Assembly: GCF_900095885.1 (NCBI RefSeq) | Contig: NZ_LT615367.1 | Span: forward strand, 1,860,001-1,924,000 | From: Dickeya aquatica | GTDB taxonomy: Bacteria > Pseudomonadota > Gammaproteobacteria > Enterobacterales > Enterobacteriaceae | Length of the DNA: 64,000 bases | Direction: 5' to 3' | Shown here: positions 34,026 to 42,428 of the stretch, piece by piece | How positions within the stretch are numbered: the stretch's first letter is position 1 | How the letters are laid out: the number at the start of each line of letters is the position of its first letter | Notes under the pieces: generated by a model | Seen by the model: only the letters and a program-made list of their open reading frames with translations | The model's database searches: none | What the model was told of the DNA's origin: nothing | Made by a program: the position numbers and the translations under genes

Positions 34026-34280
34026 ATGAAAGAAATAAAAACGCTAAAAGAGGCCATTCAGATATATAAAGGGATTATTGAAGCAGAAAAGGAACATGGC
34101 GATCTTTTCTATGCAGGAAAAATCCCTGAACAGGAATGGAACAATACCGTGTACAGGGTTATGTGTTTCCCTGTATATGATGTTGACTGGAACGAAATTT
34201 ATATGAGCAATGAACTTCAAAAGAAATTCTCACAATGGGAGTTTCAGCAAAGAAAGAAACGCCCATCGATAAAATTATGA
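34026..34280 (+). CDS. Small hypothetical protein
   Basis: The 84-residue protein is helical with alternating charges and aromatic residues (NTVYRVMCFPVYDVDWNEIYM). AGAGGAAATGAATA precedes the start. It converges on, and overlaps by six bases, the nuclease-like gene on the other strand. Not recognised. Confidence 0.45.
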   Translation: MKEIKTLKEAIQIYKGIIEAEKEHGDLFYAGKIPEQEWNNTVYRVMCFPVYDVDWNEIYMSNELQKKFSQWEFQQRKKRPSIKL

Positions 34281-34889
34281 TTTTGATAAACCAGTAATAA
34301 TTCCAGACAATGCCATGACAGAGGATTTAATGATATTCCCGTCATCTGTTGAAGATACGCCGTCGAAAACCTCCCACAGATAACACGTTGAGAACCATTG
34401 ATAGTTCTTCACTTTTTCGGCGGTAATTTCTACCCATTCATAGGAATGTCCACGCCATCTGACAAAATTTTTACCATTCTCATGTTTAAGACAAATACAC
34501 CGTATATAAGCCCCTGTGGGTTTGTGATTTTTCATTGTAGGTGGAGGTGGTGGCGGATTACTATTAACCACTACCAGTGTAATATTTTTATAATAACTTA
34601 ACTGAGTCAGAATTTTTTCATCAAATAGTAAACTGTTGTTCCATGTTGAACGATATTTCACATCTACCAATATTTTATTCGTCTGCTCCACATTCATGAT
34701 GACAAAATCGGGGAGACGCCTCATTGCATCTGGAAAACCGAGAGTGTTATATAAATCCTGCGGGAGGCAGGATACTTCTCTTATAACTTTTTCAATACCC
34801 GTATCAATAACCCGATAACCATGATGTTCCAGAATCGCTTTAACGATCCCCTCTGACATCTCTTTTTTTATTCTGTCTAGGAAATGCAT
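34275..34889 (-). CDS. Putative PD-(D/E)XK nuclease-fold protein
   Basis: The 204-residue protein has an N-terminal helix with Glu-13 (MSEGIVKAILEHHGYRV), then RLPDFVIMN and ILVDVKYRS, matching the E...PD...DxK order of PD-(D/E)XK nucleases. A run of six prolines at about residues 112-117 links to a basic, aromatic C-terminal part. It may be a restriction or repair-like nuclease of the island. Fold assignment is tentative. Confidence 0.45.
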   Translation of the reverse strand: MHFLDRIKKEMSEGIVKAILEHHGYRVIDTGIEKVIREVSCLPQDLYNTLGFPDAMRRLPDFVIMNVEQTNKILVDVKYRSTWNNSLLFDEKILTQLSYYKNITLVVVNSNPPPPPPTMKNHKPTGAYIRCICLKHENGKNFVRWRGHSYEWVEITAEKVKNYQWFSTCYLWEVFDGVSSTDDGNIIKSSVMALSGIITGLSKS

Positions 34890-35217
34890 GATGATATCCT
34901 TATGCTATATGATAATATCTGATGCTAAAAATACCATGCCTCAATAAGGCTGACCACCTGTTTTGTAAATGGGGGGGGTAAAACGTCAACCAGTTTCTGT
35001 GTAAACAAATACAGTTATGCGGATAATTGACATCACACTGTGAGTGATGAAAACTATTCCAGCTTTCCCTTAGACAATACAATCTCAACACGATTTAAGC
35101 GAAGGCGTTAAAAAACTCTCTTTTTTAATTATTTTTTCAGGAAATTAAATGAATAAAATGGATAGGGAAAATTTAACTCGAAAGATCTATGGGAAGTCCT
35201 TATGATGCCCCTATAGA

Positions 35218-35306
35218 TTAGGCGACATAGCGTTTTACAGTGCGTTTGGTTTCACCAAGGGAACCATTCTGACGTATCTCTTTGATCAGCGAAGAGGTCA
35301 ATTCTT
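35218..35306 (-). other. Degraded DNA with a short C-terminal fragment
   Basis: In the gap 34890-35370 the only coding trace is about 29 codons on the minus strand ending in TAA, containing SLIKEIRQNGSLGETKRTVKR. There is no start. I cannot name the parent protein. Confidence 0.25.
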
Positions 35307-35370
35307 AAATATTGGCAGGTTCATAAAGAACAGATGAAATGTTTCTTCTTGCATGTATATAGAAGAGATT

Positions 35371-35601
35371 TTAGTAATAATCATTTTCCTTTTGATGCTT
35401 AAAACCAACGACGATATATTTTCCCTGAGCATCAATAAAATAGCAATATTCATAGCCCGAATCACCATAAGGGATAATCACTTCATATAAAAAGTCATCT
35501 TCGCCTTCTTCATCGGAGAAGAAACCAGTGCACAGCCCTTTTTCAAGATTGTCCAGACTATCAGCGATGGTGCGCTTAAACGTCGTTAATGACGTAGCCT
35601 G
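35371..35601 (-). pseudogene. C-terminal fragment of a small acidic protein
   Basis: About 76 codons are open, ending in TAA, with TIADSLDNLEKGLCTGFFSD and YEVIIPYGDSGYEYCYF. No start codon exists in frame; an upstream TAA closes the frame. Size and composition resemble immunity-type proteins, but the family is not known. Confidence 0.4.
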
Positions 35602-35735
35602 TTAACCTCCCTGAGTTATGTTAGGTAATAAAAGGTACTACCTTTTATTACTCTGCTTTGAATGAAAAGTCAAACAGTCTCAGGTCATATGGCGACTAAA
35701 AAGCTTCTCTATTTATGCTCCCTGCGTTTAATGTG

Positions 35736-36152
35736 TCATTCCTTCTGTGCAAACTCAAACGGCCTGACCATCCCATTCCGGTTAGCATCCAGAAAATCAG
35801 CCCACCATTGCAGCATCAGTCGGCGTTGCTCAAGATGTTTGGCCTTGTGAGTATAAGCTGCACGAACGTTGTTCTTTTCCATATGGCTCATTTGAAGCTC
35901 AACCACATCTTCCGGCCAGATACCTGATTCAATCAACGCACTACACGCCCAATAATCCATCAGAGCCACCCGTTTAGACCATAACGTTCCACGCTGATAA
36001 GCAGCCTCTGTTTTGTCAGCCAGTTGATGTGACAGCGCATGTTCAATAACTTCGCGTTGATGGTCTGTCGTTTCACCAGCCCAGTCACGAAAAGTGGAAC
36101 GGAAGCCGTGTTGGGTTAAACCTGTATGTTCATTTTTACCAGTAAAAGCATA
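35736..36152 (-). pseudogene. Chimeric remnant of two P4-type integrase genes
   Basis: The downstream half (CSALIESGIWPEDVVELQMSH ... AAYTHK ... FEFAQKE) matches the C-terminus of the integrase at 7223-8551. The upstream half (TQHGFRSTFRDWAGE, AYQRGTLWSKRVALMDYWA) is the C-terminal region of a different P4-family integrase. They are joined in frame at Ala-Cys. There is no start codon, so this is a scar of recombination or deletion between two islands. Confidence 0.75.
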
Positions 36153-36276
36153 TCAGAATGCTGTCCACGCCATCTGACAATTTTCAGCCATTGTAATGCT
36201 GGCTATTGACAGTTAAAGATTGTTGATTCACTATTATCTCAAATGAATCATTTTTATTTCTTTTAGGGGGTTGACA

Positions 36277-36831
36277 ATGCCACCTCGTTCTAATGAAAAA
36301 CTGTTAAAAGAGCTTGCTGCGGTGATTAGCTCCCATCCAAGAGCAACATTGCAGGAGTTAGCGGAACTTGTCAGTGTCAGTAAGGCAACGCTGTATCGTA
36401 ATTTTGGTACCAGAGAAGAGCTTGTCTTAGCCGTGATAACGGTAGCAGAAGATGCTGTGAAAAATATCATTCAAGATATAGAAAAATACGTGGCCGATTC
36501 TTCTTTGGAAGTTGGGATTGTTTTTAATGCGATTGTGCGAGAACACTTCAACAATAAAGAGTTTTTAATGCTTTACTGCCATAATCAGTCTGATGCTGGT
36601 AAGGCGTATCTTAATTTATACACACAGTCTCTTAATGATTTTTTCCATAAGTGGCAAAAGAATAATTTTTTTAGAGTAGATATCAGTTGTACTGAGTTAA
36701 CTGAGTTATTTATTTCCATTGTTTACGGAATGATTGAGTCAGTCTGTCAAAAACGTGTAGCGGAAGTTAAAGTTGAGGAAATAATCAGACTCTTCTTCTT
36801 TCATGGCTCCATAAATAACTTGAAAATATAG
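36277..36831 (+). CDS. TetR-family transcriptional regulator, copy 2
   Basis: The 184-residue protein is a close paralogue of 5723-6280: the same MPPRSNEKLLKELA start, LVSVSKATLYRNFGTREE helix-turn-helix and a conserved C-terminal domain. ATG 36277 follows AGGGGG. The dehydrogenase paralogue follows after 30 bases, so the pair was duplicated or acquired as a unit. It probably controls that pair in response to an unknown small molecule. Confidence 0.85.
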   Translation: MPPRSNEKLLKELAAVISSHPRATLQELAELVSVSKATLYRNFGTREELVLAVITVAEDAVKNIIQDIEKYVADSSLEVGIVFNAIVREHFNNKEFLMLYCHNQSDAGKAYLNLYTQSLNDFFHKWQKNNFFRVDISCTELTELFISIVYGMIESVCQKRVAEVKVEEIIRLFFFHGSINNLKI

Positions 36832-36861
36832 TCAGAATTTTAATTTAAGAAGGAATGCGGC

Positions 36862-37716
36862 ATGAAAATAGCTGTGATTGGTACTGGTATTATGGGCAGC
36901 GGGTTGGCTATTGCACTAATGAATAGCGGCCACGAAGTGTATGTGTATAACAGAACGAAAGAGAAAGCAGCGCTTCTCGTGAGTAAAGGCGCTATATTGG
37001 CTGAAACACCTGCGGATGCTATTAAATGTGCTGATGCTTCAATTCTTGTACTGGCAAATGCTGAAAGTGTGAAAAATGTAATATTGAGCGACGATGTTCT
37101 TCCAGTATTAAAAGGAGCAAGGATACTCAACGCATCTACAACAACGTCTTTTGAGATCAGTGAAATATCTTCTGCTGTCAGTTTACATGGTGGGGAATTG
37201 TCTGAAACGTCAATAATGGTTGGTGGCGAATCTCTCCAAAATAAGGAAGGTGCTTTTATTCTGGCATGCCCGGAGACGGCTGAAGAATTTTGGTCAGAGA
37301 TACTGAGTAGTGTTGGCGTTGTAATGTTCAGAGCAGGAGATACGGGAGATGCATCCAAAGCAGAAGTTCCGATGTTATTTTCTTCTCTTTTTAATAGTAT
37401 TTTGCTTGCTTACTCTGCAGTGGCGACAGAAAAGCTTGGGTTACCCAAAGAGATTATTAAAAAAAGTATTGATGCAGCAGGTATACCGGGCGCGGAATGG
37501 ATACTTCCAAGCATCCTTGAGCATGACTATACAAATGTGATGGCCTCTGTTGAATCTTATAAACAGGTAAGTGAAACAGCAAAGCGCTATGTTCACTCTC
37601 TGGGGATGCCAGCCGAAATTGTTGATGCGATAGATACCCTTTATGGAGTGGCTTTGTCCAAAGGCTTAGGTAAACTTGATGGCGGTGCTGTCAGTCAGCT
37701 ATTTCGGGGTAAATAA
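36862..37716 (+). CDS. NAD(P)-binding beta-hydroxyacid dehydrogenase-like protein, copy 2
   Basis: The 284-residue protein has exactly the length of copy 1 (6305-7159) and roughly 85-90% identity by eye, including VIGTGIMG, VYNRTKEK and the SKAEVPM lysine region with Pro in place of the usual Asn. AAGAAGGAATG precedes ATG. Retention of two intact copies suggests selection or a recent event. Substrate unknown. Confidence 0.8.
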   Translation: MKIAVIGTGIMGSGLAIALMNSGHEVYVYNRTKEKAALLVSKGAILAETPADAIKCADASILVLANAESVKNVILSDDVLPVLKGARILNASTTTSFEISEISSAVSLHGGELSETSIMVGGESLQNKEGAFILACPETAEEFWSEILSSVGVVMFRAGDTGDASKAEVPMLFSSLFNSILLAYSAVATEKLGLPKEIIKKSIDAAGIPGAEWILPSILEHDYTNVMASVESYKQVSETAKRYVHSLGMPAEIVDAIDTLYGVALSKGLGKLDGGAVSQLFRGK

Positions 37717-37736
37717 AAATATCATTTATATTATAA

Positions 37737-37763
37737 CAAGGAGAGAGCGCTCTCCTTGATTTT
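37737..37763. terminator. Terminator after dehydrogenase copy 2
   Basis: CAAGGAGAG-AGCG-CTCTCCTTG followed by ATTTTAT. The homologous hairpin after copy 1 is at 7191-7217. The remaining bases to 37976 hold a 36-codon fragment on the minus strand (37787-37897) too short to identify. Confidence 0.65.
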
Positions 37764-37976
37764 ATAGTTAGTATAAATCCTATTTACTATTCGTGAGTGT
37801 TTGAGTCAAAGAGATGATGCATGCGAATAACATCGAGTAATACCTCCGACTTAGTATCCAGCAGGTTAGGACTGATTAAAAAAAGACCATCAAAGCTGAT
37901 GGTAAGCTACTTTTCTCAATTTATGTCTATATTTAAATGTCTGCTATATGGTGTTAATTAATTACGGGATGGTATT

Positions 37977-38273
37977 ATGAAAAAACTAATTATTGCTTGT
38001 TCTGTTTTATTGATTGCAACTGGTGCTTTTGCAAAAGGTGGTGGGCACCATTCATACGCTGGAAGTGGTTATAGCGCACCGAAAACATATGGCTATGGGA
38101 CAGGTAGTAGTTCAAGTCATGAAAAGGTAAATGGCTATATCAAAAACAATGGAACGTATGTTTCCCCATATCAGCGGACTTCAAAAGACACAACGCAATA
38201 TAATAATTTCAGCACTAAAGGTAATTACAATCCATATACAAATACATATGGGACCAAAAAAGCAACACACTGA
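37977..38273 (+). CDS. Small secreted protein
   Basis: The 98-residue precursor has a clear signal peptide cleaved after AFA. The mature chain is Gly/Ser/Tyr-rich with a His pair (GGGHHSYAGSGY) and ends with the motif VNGYIKNNGTYVSPYQRT ... NFSTKGNYNPYT, which recurs in small exported proteins of phages and bacteria. The function is not known. A terminator follows directly. Confidence 0.7.
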   Translation: MKKLIIACSVLLIATGAFAKGGGHHSYAGSGYSAPKTYGYGTGSSSSHEKVNGYIKNNGTYVSPYQRTSKDTTQYNNFSTKGNYNPYTNTYGTKKATH

Positions 38274-38280
38274 TTTCCTG

Positions 38281-38313
38281 AAAATGGCGTTTTCGACCTA
38301 GCGCCATTTTTAT
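38281..38313 (+). terminator. Rho-independent terminator
   Basis: AAAATGGCG, a 12-base loop, CGCCATTTTTA follows the secreted-protein gene. Confidence 0.65.
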
Positions 38314-38527
38314 ATCCATAACTGAAGCTATAACCCGGATCGTATCACTACGTATACATTTATATTTAATACTATCTAAAATACAAAGCAGGTTTTTTGA
38401 CTCTGGCTGGAAAGGTTATTGCGACGAACAATGGTGCTATTCGATAAGTCTATTAAGTGTCTAATTGACAACGGAGGTTTTTCTGTACTATAAGTACGAT
38501 CCTCTTTACATAAGATAGGTGTTAACA

Positions 38528-38740
38528 ATGAAAATAGGAAGCTCAAGTGCTGGTAAATTTAAAGGTTCACGTCCGCAATTTGAGGTAAAGCCAATAATAA
38601 AAAACGGAATTACTTATTATTATATTTTCCATAAAGGAACCGATAAATTGCGGGAGCCTGTAAAAGAGTATTCAGAGGCAGAGCTTGATATCGCTATGGA
38701 AGACTGCCGCCAGTTGAATATTGGTCTTGATATTCGCTAA
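38528..38740 (+). CDS. Small hypothetical protein
   Basis: The 70-residue basic beta-rich protein starts at ATG 38528 with AGGTG ahead; a GTG at 38519 is also in frame. No family recognised. Its 3' end overlaps the degraded gene on the other strand. Confidence 0.45.
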   Translation: MKIGSSSAGKFKGSRPQFEVKPIIKNGITYYYIFHKGTDKLREPVKEYSEAELDIAMEDCRQLNIGLDIR

Positions 38741-39202
38741 TCTCTTCTATTGTTATCATAGGATTTGCAGATTTTTTCTTATGTTCTTTACAATACCTTC
38801 TCATTATATTTATTTCCAAATGAGCGGGTACTACCTCTCGCTCATTTGGCATCATGAAAGTATAGAAAAAATCAGAACTGTTAGATTTTGATTTAGGAAC
38901 AACCCCGATGTTGGTGAAACACCATCAGGCCACTCACAATCTGTATCTAATATAAATGTGCTGGAATCTATAGCATCAATCTTAAATAGTGTATTGTCCG
39001 GGTAATCCGCAAGAATCGGACACATGATTATACACTCATAAACTATCCCTTCATCAAGGAAAAAATGTGTTCTTACTTTTTTTCTTTCTAGAGGTGTAGG
39101 TATTGGAGCAACTTCCCAGTCAAACAAGTTTATATAAGTAAAGTCGCCTTTTTTTTCTGCTATTTCACGCCATTCATCTATTATTTTTAGTTTGTATTTC
39201 AT
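38694..39202 (-). pseudogene. Frameshifted small cytosolic protein gene, paralogue of 5376-5633
   Basis: The first frame runs from 39202 to TSG near residue 98, after which the homologous continuation (VVPKSKSN ... AHLEINIMRRY) is in another frame. Restoring one G in the run whose complement is C4 at 38903-38906 joins the frames and gives the same layout as the remnant at 5376-5633. The ORF as it stands ends at 38852 with an unrelated tail. A related intact protein may be the one at 39467. Confidence 0.65.
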
Positions 39203-39466
39203 ATTGAATATTCCTCTTTTTAAATTATCGTATATATAATAAATTTTATGGTAATTAACTTATTGGTAATGTTTATTATAGTGAAAATTAAGGTGTGTCA
39301 AATTTATTTTATTGGTGCTAGAGATGAAATTAATTGACCTATGATTTGATATTGAATTTAACTCTTGTGTTGTGGTGTTGTGGTGTTGTCTGATGAGAGT
39401 GAAATTTGACAAAAAAACTTGCTATTGATAATAAATAATAAATCACAAATAACATAGGTGTTTTAA

Positions 39467-39895
39467 ATGAAAATATTAATTAACGTACAAAACAACTGGC
39501 CTGATAATGTAAAAGAACTCGATTCAGCTAAATATGATCAAAATAAAATCCCTTGGTGTGGTAAAGAACTGTTCTTTTTGCATGAAGATGGAAGGGTTTA
39601 TCAGAGATATGTGAAGATGCCTTTTATCGTTGATGTTGATGAGCTTTCTTTATTCTCGTTAACAACGAAAGATGACAACTCTTTTTTGATAGAAGAAATC
39701 ACTGATTGGCCTGAAGGTGTTAATATTAGAAAAGGATTTATTCGTGCGCAATGGGGACATAAATCCAATGGTTGCTGTTGGTATGTGTTTCCTGATGGTG
39801 GCAATATGTATGCGTATTTTGATGCCCCAATGATTAAAGAGCATCATAGAATATATAACGTAATGCCTTTTATTTCATACGAGGTCTTGAGCTAA
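39467..39895 (+). CDS. Small cytosolic protein, distant paralogue of 38694-39202
   Basis: The 142-residue protein shares with the neighbour the order LFFLHEDGRVYQRYVKMPF, DNSFLIEEITDWPEGVNIRKGF, a cysteine-containing loop and a C-terminal helix. It has no signal or membrane segment. ATAGGTG lies before ATG. Clusters of such paralogues at island ends are seen with immunity proteins, but no toxin is found here. Function unknown. Confidence 0.5.
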   Translation: MKILINVQNNWPDNVKELDSAKYDQNKIPWCGKELFFLHEDGRVYQRYVKMPFIVDVDELSLFSLTTKDDNSFLIEEITDWPEGVNIRKGFIRAQWGHKSNGCCWYVFPDGGNMYAYFDAPMIKEHHRIYNVMPFISYEVLS

Positions 39896-40079
39896 CTTGT
39901 TTTTTTAGCTCTTCAATCTTTATCTGCGCTTCTTCCAATGAGTTGCAAACAGTAATGACTCGTTGGTTGACAATATCGAATATCAGGTGCATTTCTAATT
40001 CAATAGTAGTCTCTTCATTGCCGTCAAATCTATATGATAGATTGGTTTTATGCGGGATAATGATATATCTTTCATCCAT
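39870..40079 (-). CDS. Small hypothetical protein
   Basis: The 69-residue protein has GAGG six bases before ATG. It is beta-rich at first (YIIIPHKTNLSYRFDGNEE) and ends with a basic helix (EEAQIKIEELKKQVSS). It overlaps the converging gene by 26 bases. Not recognised. Confidence 0.45.
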   Translation of the reverse strand: MDERYIIIPHKTNLSYRFDGNEETTIELEMHLIFDIVNQRVITVCNSLEEAQIKIEELKKQVSSRPRMK

Positions 40080-40173
40080 GATTTGGCCTCATACTATGTG
40101 TTATTTAGACGATGATTATAGCGCATCATTAACGAAATAGTTGAGTGAAATATCAGCCATCCGTGGCGGTTAT

Positions 40174-41424
40174 TTATCCCTTCTGCGCAAACTCAAACGG
40201 CCTGACCATACCGTTGCGGTTAGCGTCCAGAAAATCAGCCCACCACTGCAACATTAGGCGGCGTTCGTCCAAATGTTCTGCCTGATGAATATAGGCTGCG
40301 CGTACATTATTACGCTCCTGGTGACCCATTTGCCGTTCAACGGCATCTTTGGACCATAAACCCGACTCGATCAAAGAGCTGCATGCCATTGTACGGAAGC
40401 CATGACCGCAGACTTCCTTCTGTGTATCGTAGCCCATTGTACGAAGTGCCTTGTTGATCGTATTTTCACTCATTGGCTTATCGGCGTAATGATCACCAAT
40501 GAAAATGAAATCATGATCGCCACTGATTTCCTGTATCTCTTTCAGAATAGCAATGGCTTGTTTGCTGAGTGGGACAAAATGCAGGGTTTTCATTTTGGCA
40601 CCACGGTGTGAGTTCTTCACCCCTTTAATCGCTTCACGTTCTTCCGGTATCGTCCATAACGATTTTTTAAAATCAATTTCTGACCAGCGGGCAAAACGTA
40701 ACTCACTGGATCGGATAAAAATCAATAAAGTGAGCTTAACTGCAAGCCTAGTGAGCAGTCTGCCTTTATAGTTATCAATGTGGTCTAAAAACTCATGGTA
40801 GCGTTCAAATGGCAAGGCGGGGCGATGTTTGCGCTTACCCATGTTAACGGCACCTGACATCTCTTGTGCTGGATTGTAATCAATAATGCCCTGTTGAACA
40901 GCGTAACGCATGATAGCGGTCGTGCGTTGTTTCAGGCGCATGGCGACTTCGTTGTAACCCTTGTCCTCAACTGCTTTTATCGGCACCAGTAAGTCGCGCG
41001 TTTTGAGTTCTGCAACATGACGATGACCTATCACCGGGAAGATATAGGTTTCAAAGGTACGGAGAATTTTCGCGCCATAGTCTGCTGACCATTTTTTATT
41101 GGTGTTGTGCCATTGACGGGCAAGCGTTTCAAAAGAAAATGCACCACTGTTTTCCAGCTTGTCTTCCTGCTTCTTCGCTGATGGGTCAATACCATTGGCG
41201 AGCAACTTACGGGCTTCATCTCGACGAGTTCTGGCTTCTGCTAAAGAAATGGTGGGATAGACGCCTAACGCATAGGTTTTCTGTTTACCTGCAAAACGAA
41301 ATTGCATACGCCAGTATTTTGAGCCGTTAGGGTGCAGAAGTAGGTACATACCGAAACCGTCTGTGAGCTTAACGTTCTTATCGGTGTGCTTTGATTTTTT
41401 TATCTTTACGTCAGTTAATGCCAT
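40174..41424 (-). CDS. P4-type tyrosine recombinase (integrase), copy 2
   Basis: The 416-residue integrase has the DUF4102 arm-binding domain (LTDGFGMYLLLHPNGSKYW) and the catalytic set Arg (IRSSELRFARW), His-x-x-Arg (CGHGFRTMACSS) and Tyr (VRAAYIHQ). GGAGGG precedes ATG. It lies 180 bases from the 3' end of tRNA-Asn and is oriented away from it, the standard layout of a tRNA-integrated island. It is 60-70% like copy 1. Confidence 0.93.
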   Translation of the reverse strand: MALTDVKIKKSKHTDKNVKLTDGFGMYLLLHPNGSKYWRMQFRFAGKQKTYALGVYPTISLAEARTRRDEARKLLANGIDPSAKKQEDKLENSGAFSFETLARQWHNTNKKWSADYGAKILRTFETYIFPVIGHRHVAELKTRDLLVPIKAVEDKGYNEVAMRLKQRTTAIMRYAVQQGIIDYNPAQEMSGAVNMGKRKHRPALPFERYHEFLDHIDNYKGRLLTRLAVKLTLLIFIRSSELRFARWSEIDFKKSLWTIPEEREAIKGVKNSHRGAKMKTLHFVPLSKQAIAILKEIQEISGDHDFIFIGDHYADKPMSENTINKALRTMGYDTQKEVCGHGFRTMACSSLIESGLWSKDAVERQMGHQERNNVRAAYIHQAEHLDERRLMLQWWADFLDANRNGMVRPFEFAQKG

Positions 41425-41570
41425 GTTTCAGCCCTCCACATGATGGCATAAAACAAATCGAACCCGTTGTACCAACGAATATACCAGCAATGAGCCGTGG
41501 CTTTGGGTACTTTCTAGTAGACGTTGATAGACAAACAAGAAGGGATAACCAATTGATAGAAAGCAAAAAA

Positions 41571-41592
41571 CCAGACGTCGGTAGACGTCTGG
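41571..41592 (-). terminator. tRNA-Asn terminator within the attachment region
   Basis: CCAGACGTC and its exact complement form a stem; on the minus strand it is followed by TTTTTT (complement of A's at 41565-41570). It lies just past the tRNA-Asn and is copied at the left att site. Confidence 0.7.
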
Positions 41593-41603
41593 TTTCTTTA
41601 AAT

Positions 41604-41679
41604 TGGCTCCTCTGACTGGACTCGAACCAGTGACATACGGATTAACAGTCCGCCGTTCTACCGACTGAACTACAGAGGA
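41604..41679 (-). tRNA. tRNA-Asn (GTT)
   Basis: The minus strand reads TCCTCTGTAGTTCAGTCGG... with D-arm, anticodon GTT in the loop CTGTTAATC, T-arm GGTTCGAGTCC, acceptor CAGAGGA, discriminator G and encoded CCA. It is the integration target of the island to its left. Confidence 0.97.
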
Positions 41680-41857
41680 ATCGGTGAGTGGTGTGGATGA
41701 TAACGGGAGGCGGTGGGGTTGTCAAAGTATCATGACGTGAAGATTAACTGTTTGCTGAACTTATAATCAAATTATTGAAATTGTTGTGGTAGTCGGTCGT
41801 TCAGGCGTTGGAGATTGGCAATATGGTCAGACAATTGCACCCTCAGACAGCATCAGG

Positions 41858-41874
41858 TGCACCTTTTTGGTGCG
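41858..41874 (+). promoter_or_regulatory. NtrC-type enhancer site
   Basis: TGCACCTTTTTGGTGCG matches the NtrC dyad (TGCACC-N5-GGTGCA) with one mismatch, about 150 bases upstream of the sigma-54 promoter of nac. A second TGCACC/GGTGCA pair with a longer spacing overlaps at 41836-41862. Confidence 0.65.
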
Positions 41875-42014
41875 AGACGTTATGGTGTCACTAGTATCAT
41901 AGAGGTCTGACAGGAGATTAGGAACGTTACTATGATGGCAATAACCATTGCTTTTACTTATTTTTAAGTCGGTTAAGCGATGGCTGCATACTTTTTTTTA
42001 CTGGTTGATGAATT

Positions 42015-42030
42015 TGGCGCGCTTTTTGCT
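42015..42030 (+). promoter_or_regulatory. Sigma-54 promoter of nac
   Basis: TGGCGCGCTTTTTGCT contains GG (42016-42017) and GC (42028-42029) exactly ten bases apart, close to the TGGCAC-N5-TTGC consensus. It is 33 bases before the nac start. Confidence 0.7.
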
Positions 42031-42062
42031 TCTACTAAGCCGTAACTATTCAGGAGGTACAC

Positions 42063-42338
42063 ATGAATCTGAGACGGCTCAAATATTTTGTGAAAATCGT
42101 TGATATCGGTAGCCTGACCCAAGCCGCTGAAATGTTGCATATTGCGCAACCAGCATTGAGTCAGCAAGTTGCGACGCTTGAAAGTGAAATGGAAAAGCAA
42201 CTGCTGGTTCGTAGTCGCCGTGGTGTGACGCCGACTGAAGCCGGTAAGATTTTGTATTCGCACGCCCAAACGATTCTGAGTCAGTGTGAACAAGCCAAGA
42301 ATGCAGTAAACGGTGTCCGACAAACGATCAGTGCCTAA
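42063..42338 (+). CDS. nac: Short Nac: DNA-binding domain of a LysR-type nitrogen assimilation regulator
   Basis: The 91 residues match the N-terminal helix-turn-helix and linker helix of NAC (RRLKYFVKIVDIGSLTQAAE, IAQPALSQQVATLE, RGVTPTEAGKILY). A normal NAC has about 305 residues; the effector domain is gone and the gene ends at its own stop with a strong hairpin. CAGGAGG precedes ATG. NAC links nitrogen limitation to sigma-70 genes. In Klebsiella, C-terminally shortened NAC retains DNA binding, so this form may still repress. Confidence 0.8.
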   Translation: MNLRRLKYFVKIVDIGSLTQAAEMLHIAQPALSQQVATLESEMEKQLLVRSRRGVTPTEAGKILYSHAQTILSQCEQAKNAVNGVRQTISA

Positions 42339-42343
42339 ATCAG

Positions 42344-42381
42344 ATGCGGTCAGCTACATGTCAGGACGTAGCTGACCGCAT
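42344..42381 (+). terminator. Hairpin after nac
   Basis: ATGCGGTCAGCTAC and its exact complement form a 14-bp stem with a 10-base loop, six bases after the stop. There is no long T-tract, but the stem lies between convergent genes. Confidence 0.55.
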
Positions 42382-42428
42382 TGAATGTCTCACCTTTCAC
42401 TGACTCAATTCATCAAAATAATCGCAGG

